Assembly: GCA_900313875.1 (NCBI GenBank)
Contig: OMSY01000193.1
Location: forward strand, 1 to 5,940
Length of the DNA stretch: 5,940 bases
DNA from: an uncultured Actinomycetes bacterium
Lineage (GTDB): Bacteria > Actinomycetota > Coriobacteriia > Coriobacteriales > RUG844
Reading direction: 5' to 3'
Below the pieces are notes generated by a model. It worked only from the letters and a program-made list of their open reading frames with translations, had not been told where the DNA came from and made no database searches. The first letter of the stretch is position 1. Every line of letters starts with the position of its first letter. Shown in pieces: positions 5,440 through 5,940 of the stretch. The translations under genes and the position numbers were made by a program.

Positions 5440-5940
5440 TTAGCCGTGCAGGGCGGCCATGCGCTCCGCTTCGACCTTCTTGAAATACTCATCATCCATA
5501 TAGTGGTCGAACTCGTACAGCACCTCGTCTGCAGGGGGCTTGGTCATGAGCGAGACGACCACGATGCAGGCTGCGCTGATGATGAAGGCAGGCAGCAGCT
5601 CATAGATACCCCAGACGCCACCGAGCGGCTTGATGAGGTTGTGCCAGATCAGGACCGTTGCAGCGCCTCCGAACATACCTGCAAGGGCGCCCGGGATGTT
5701 GGTGCGACGCCAGTAGAGGCTGAGGATCACGAGCGGCCCGAACGAGGCGCCCAGACCGGCCCATGCATAGGAGACGACGCCGAAGATCGAGGAGCTCTCA
5801 TCGCGTGCGATGAAGATGCCGATGAGGAAGACCACGAACAGGGCGATACGGGCGACGAACATGACCTGCTTGTCGGAGGCGTCCTTCTTGAAGATGCCAC
5901 GATAGATGTTCTCCGCGATGGAGGAGCCGGCTACGAGCAG
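5440..5940 (-). CDS. putP: Sodium/proline symporter PutP, C-terminal third
   Basis: The frame is open from the right edge to TAA (5442-5440), giving the last 166 residues of a protein normally about 500 long; the start is outside. It matches the solute:sodium symporter family and PutP in particular. It has S-S-I-A-E-N-I-Y-R (fragment 6-14), where PutP has S-S-A-L-T-E-D, then a K-K-D-A-S-D-K loop (18-24). The strong signature V-S-Y-A-W-A-G-L-G-A-S-F-G-P, a following L-S-L-Y-W and G-A-L-A-G-M come next. About four membrane segments are visible, followed by an acidic, charged cytoplasmic tail of about 30 residues. The protein imports L-proline with Na+ across the cell membrane. The Na+-binding residues of earlier helices are outside the window. 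No proline catabolism gene is seen here. Confidence 0.92.
   Translation of the reverse strand: MLVAGSSIAENIYRGIFKKDASDKQVMFVARIALFVVFLIGIFIARDESSSIFGVVSYAWAGLGASFGPLVILSLYWRRTNIPGALAGMFGGAATVLIWHNLIKPLGGVWGIYELLPAFIISAACIVVVSLMTKPPADEVLYEFDHYMDDEYFKKVEAERMAALHG

Noticed and set aside
1..5940. tRNA genes, CRISPR repeats, insertion sequence ends, attachment sites
   Set aside because: I looked for cloverleaf-type pairings, regularly spaced repeats, and transposase-like frames or flanking inverted repeats, and saw none by eye.

Overview
The window is GC-rich bacterial chromosome. Judged from remembered family sequences, its proteins look most like those of host-associated anaerobic Actinomycetota of the class Coriobacteriia (Olsenella/Atopobium/Collinsella type). 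That placement is inference; no rRNA or other marker gene is present. No mobile element, CRISPR array or tRNA was seen.

Layout: (1) 1-294, + strand: C-terminal end of a PLP-dependent aminotransferase, followed by a strong hairpin (349-384). (2) 385-545: leader with two small dyads, then 546-1304 (+), a membrane-anchored protein with an N-terminal CxxC...CxxC zinc ribbon and a C-terminal YARHG domain. (3) A long hairpin (1418-1460) separates it from the convergent gene 1493-2563 (-), a fused MsrA-MsrB methionine sulfoxide reductase whose MsrA half lacks the catalytic cysteine. (4) 2687-3250 and 3247-3879 (-): two short CHR-family (chromate transporter-like) genes overlapping by ATGA, the usual split-pair arrangement. 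(5) 3880-4080: divergent promoter region with a perfect TATAAT on the + strand. (6) 4081-5256 (+): a CCA-adding/poly(A) polymerase-type nucleotidyltransferase with an intact HD domain but several altered nucleotidyltransferase motifs. (7) Hairpins at 5273-5305 and 5387-5414, then the C-terminal third of a PutP sodium/proline symporter (5440-5940, -), running off the right edge.

The genes do not form one pathway; this looks like ordinary core chromosome made of short transcription units, most of them bounded by hairpins. I did not find a clear new multi-gene system. The points most worth a second look are two enzymes with replaced key residues. In the MsrAB fusion, the MsrA nucleophile is Arg and the Tyr of the methionine-sulfoxide pocket is Phe, while MsrB is intact. 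In the CCA-like enzyme, DxD is DIE and the templating EDxxR is EDPLL, while HD is intact. The zinc-ribbon/YARHG protein is of unknown function and has an unusual cluster of cysteines on its predicted outer side.
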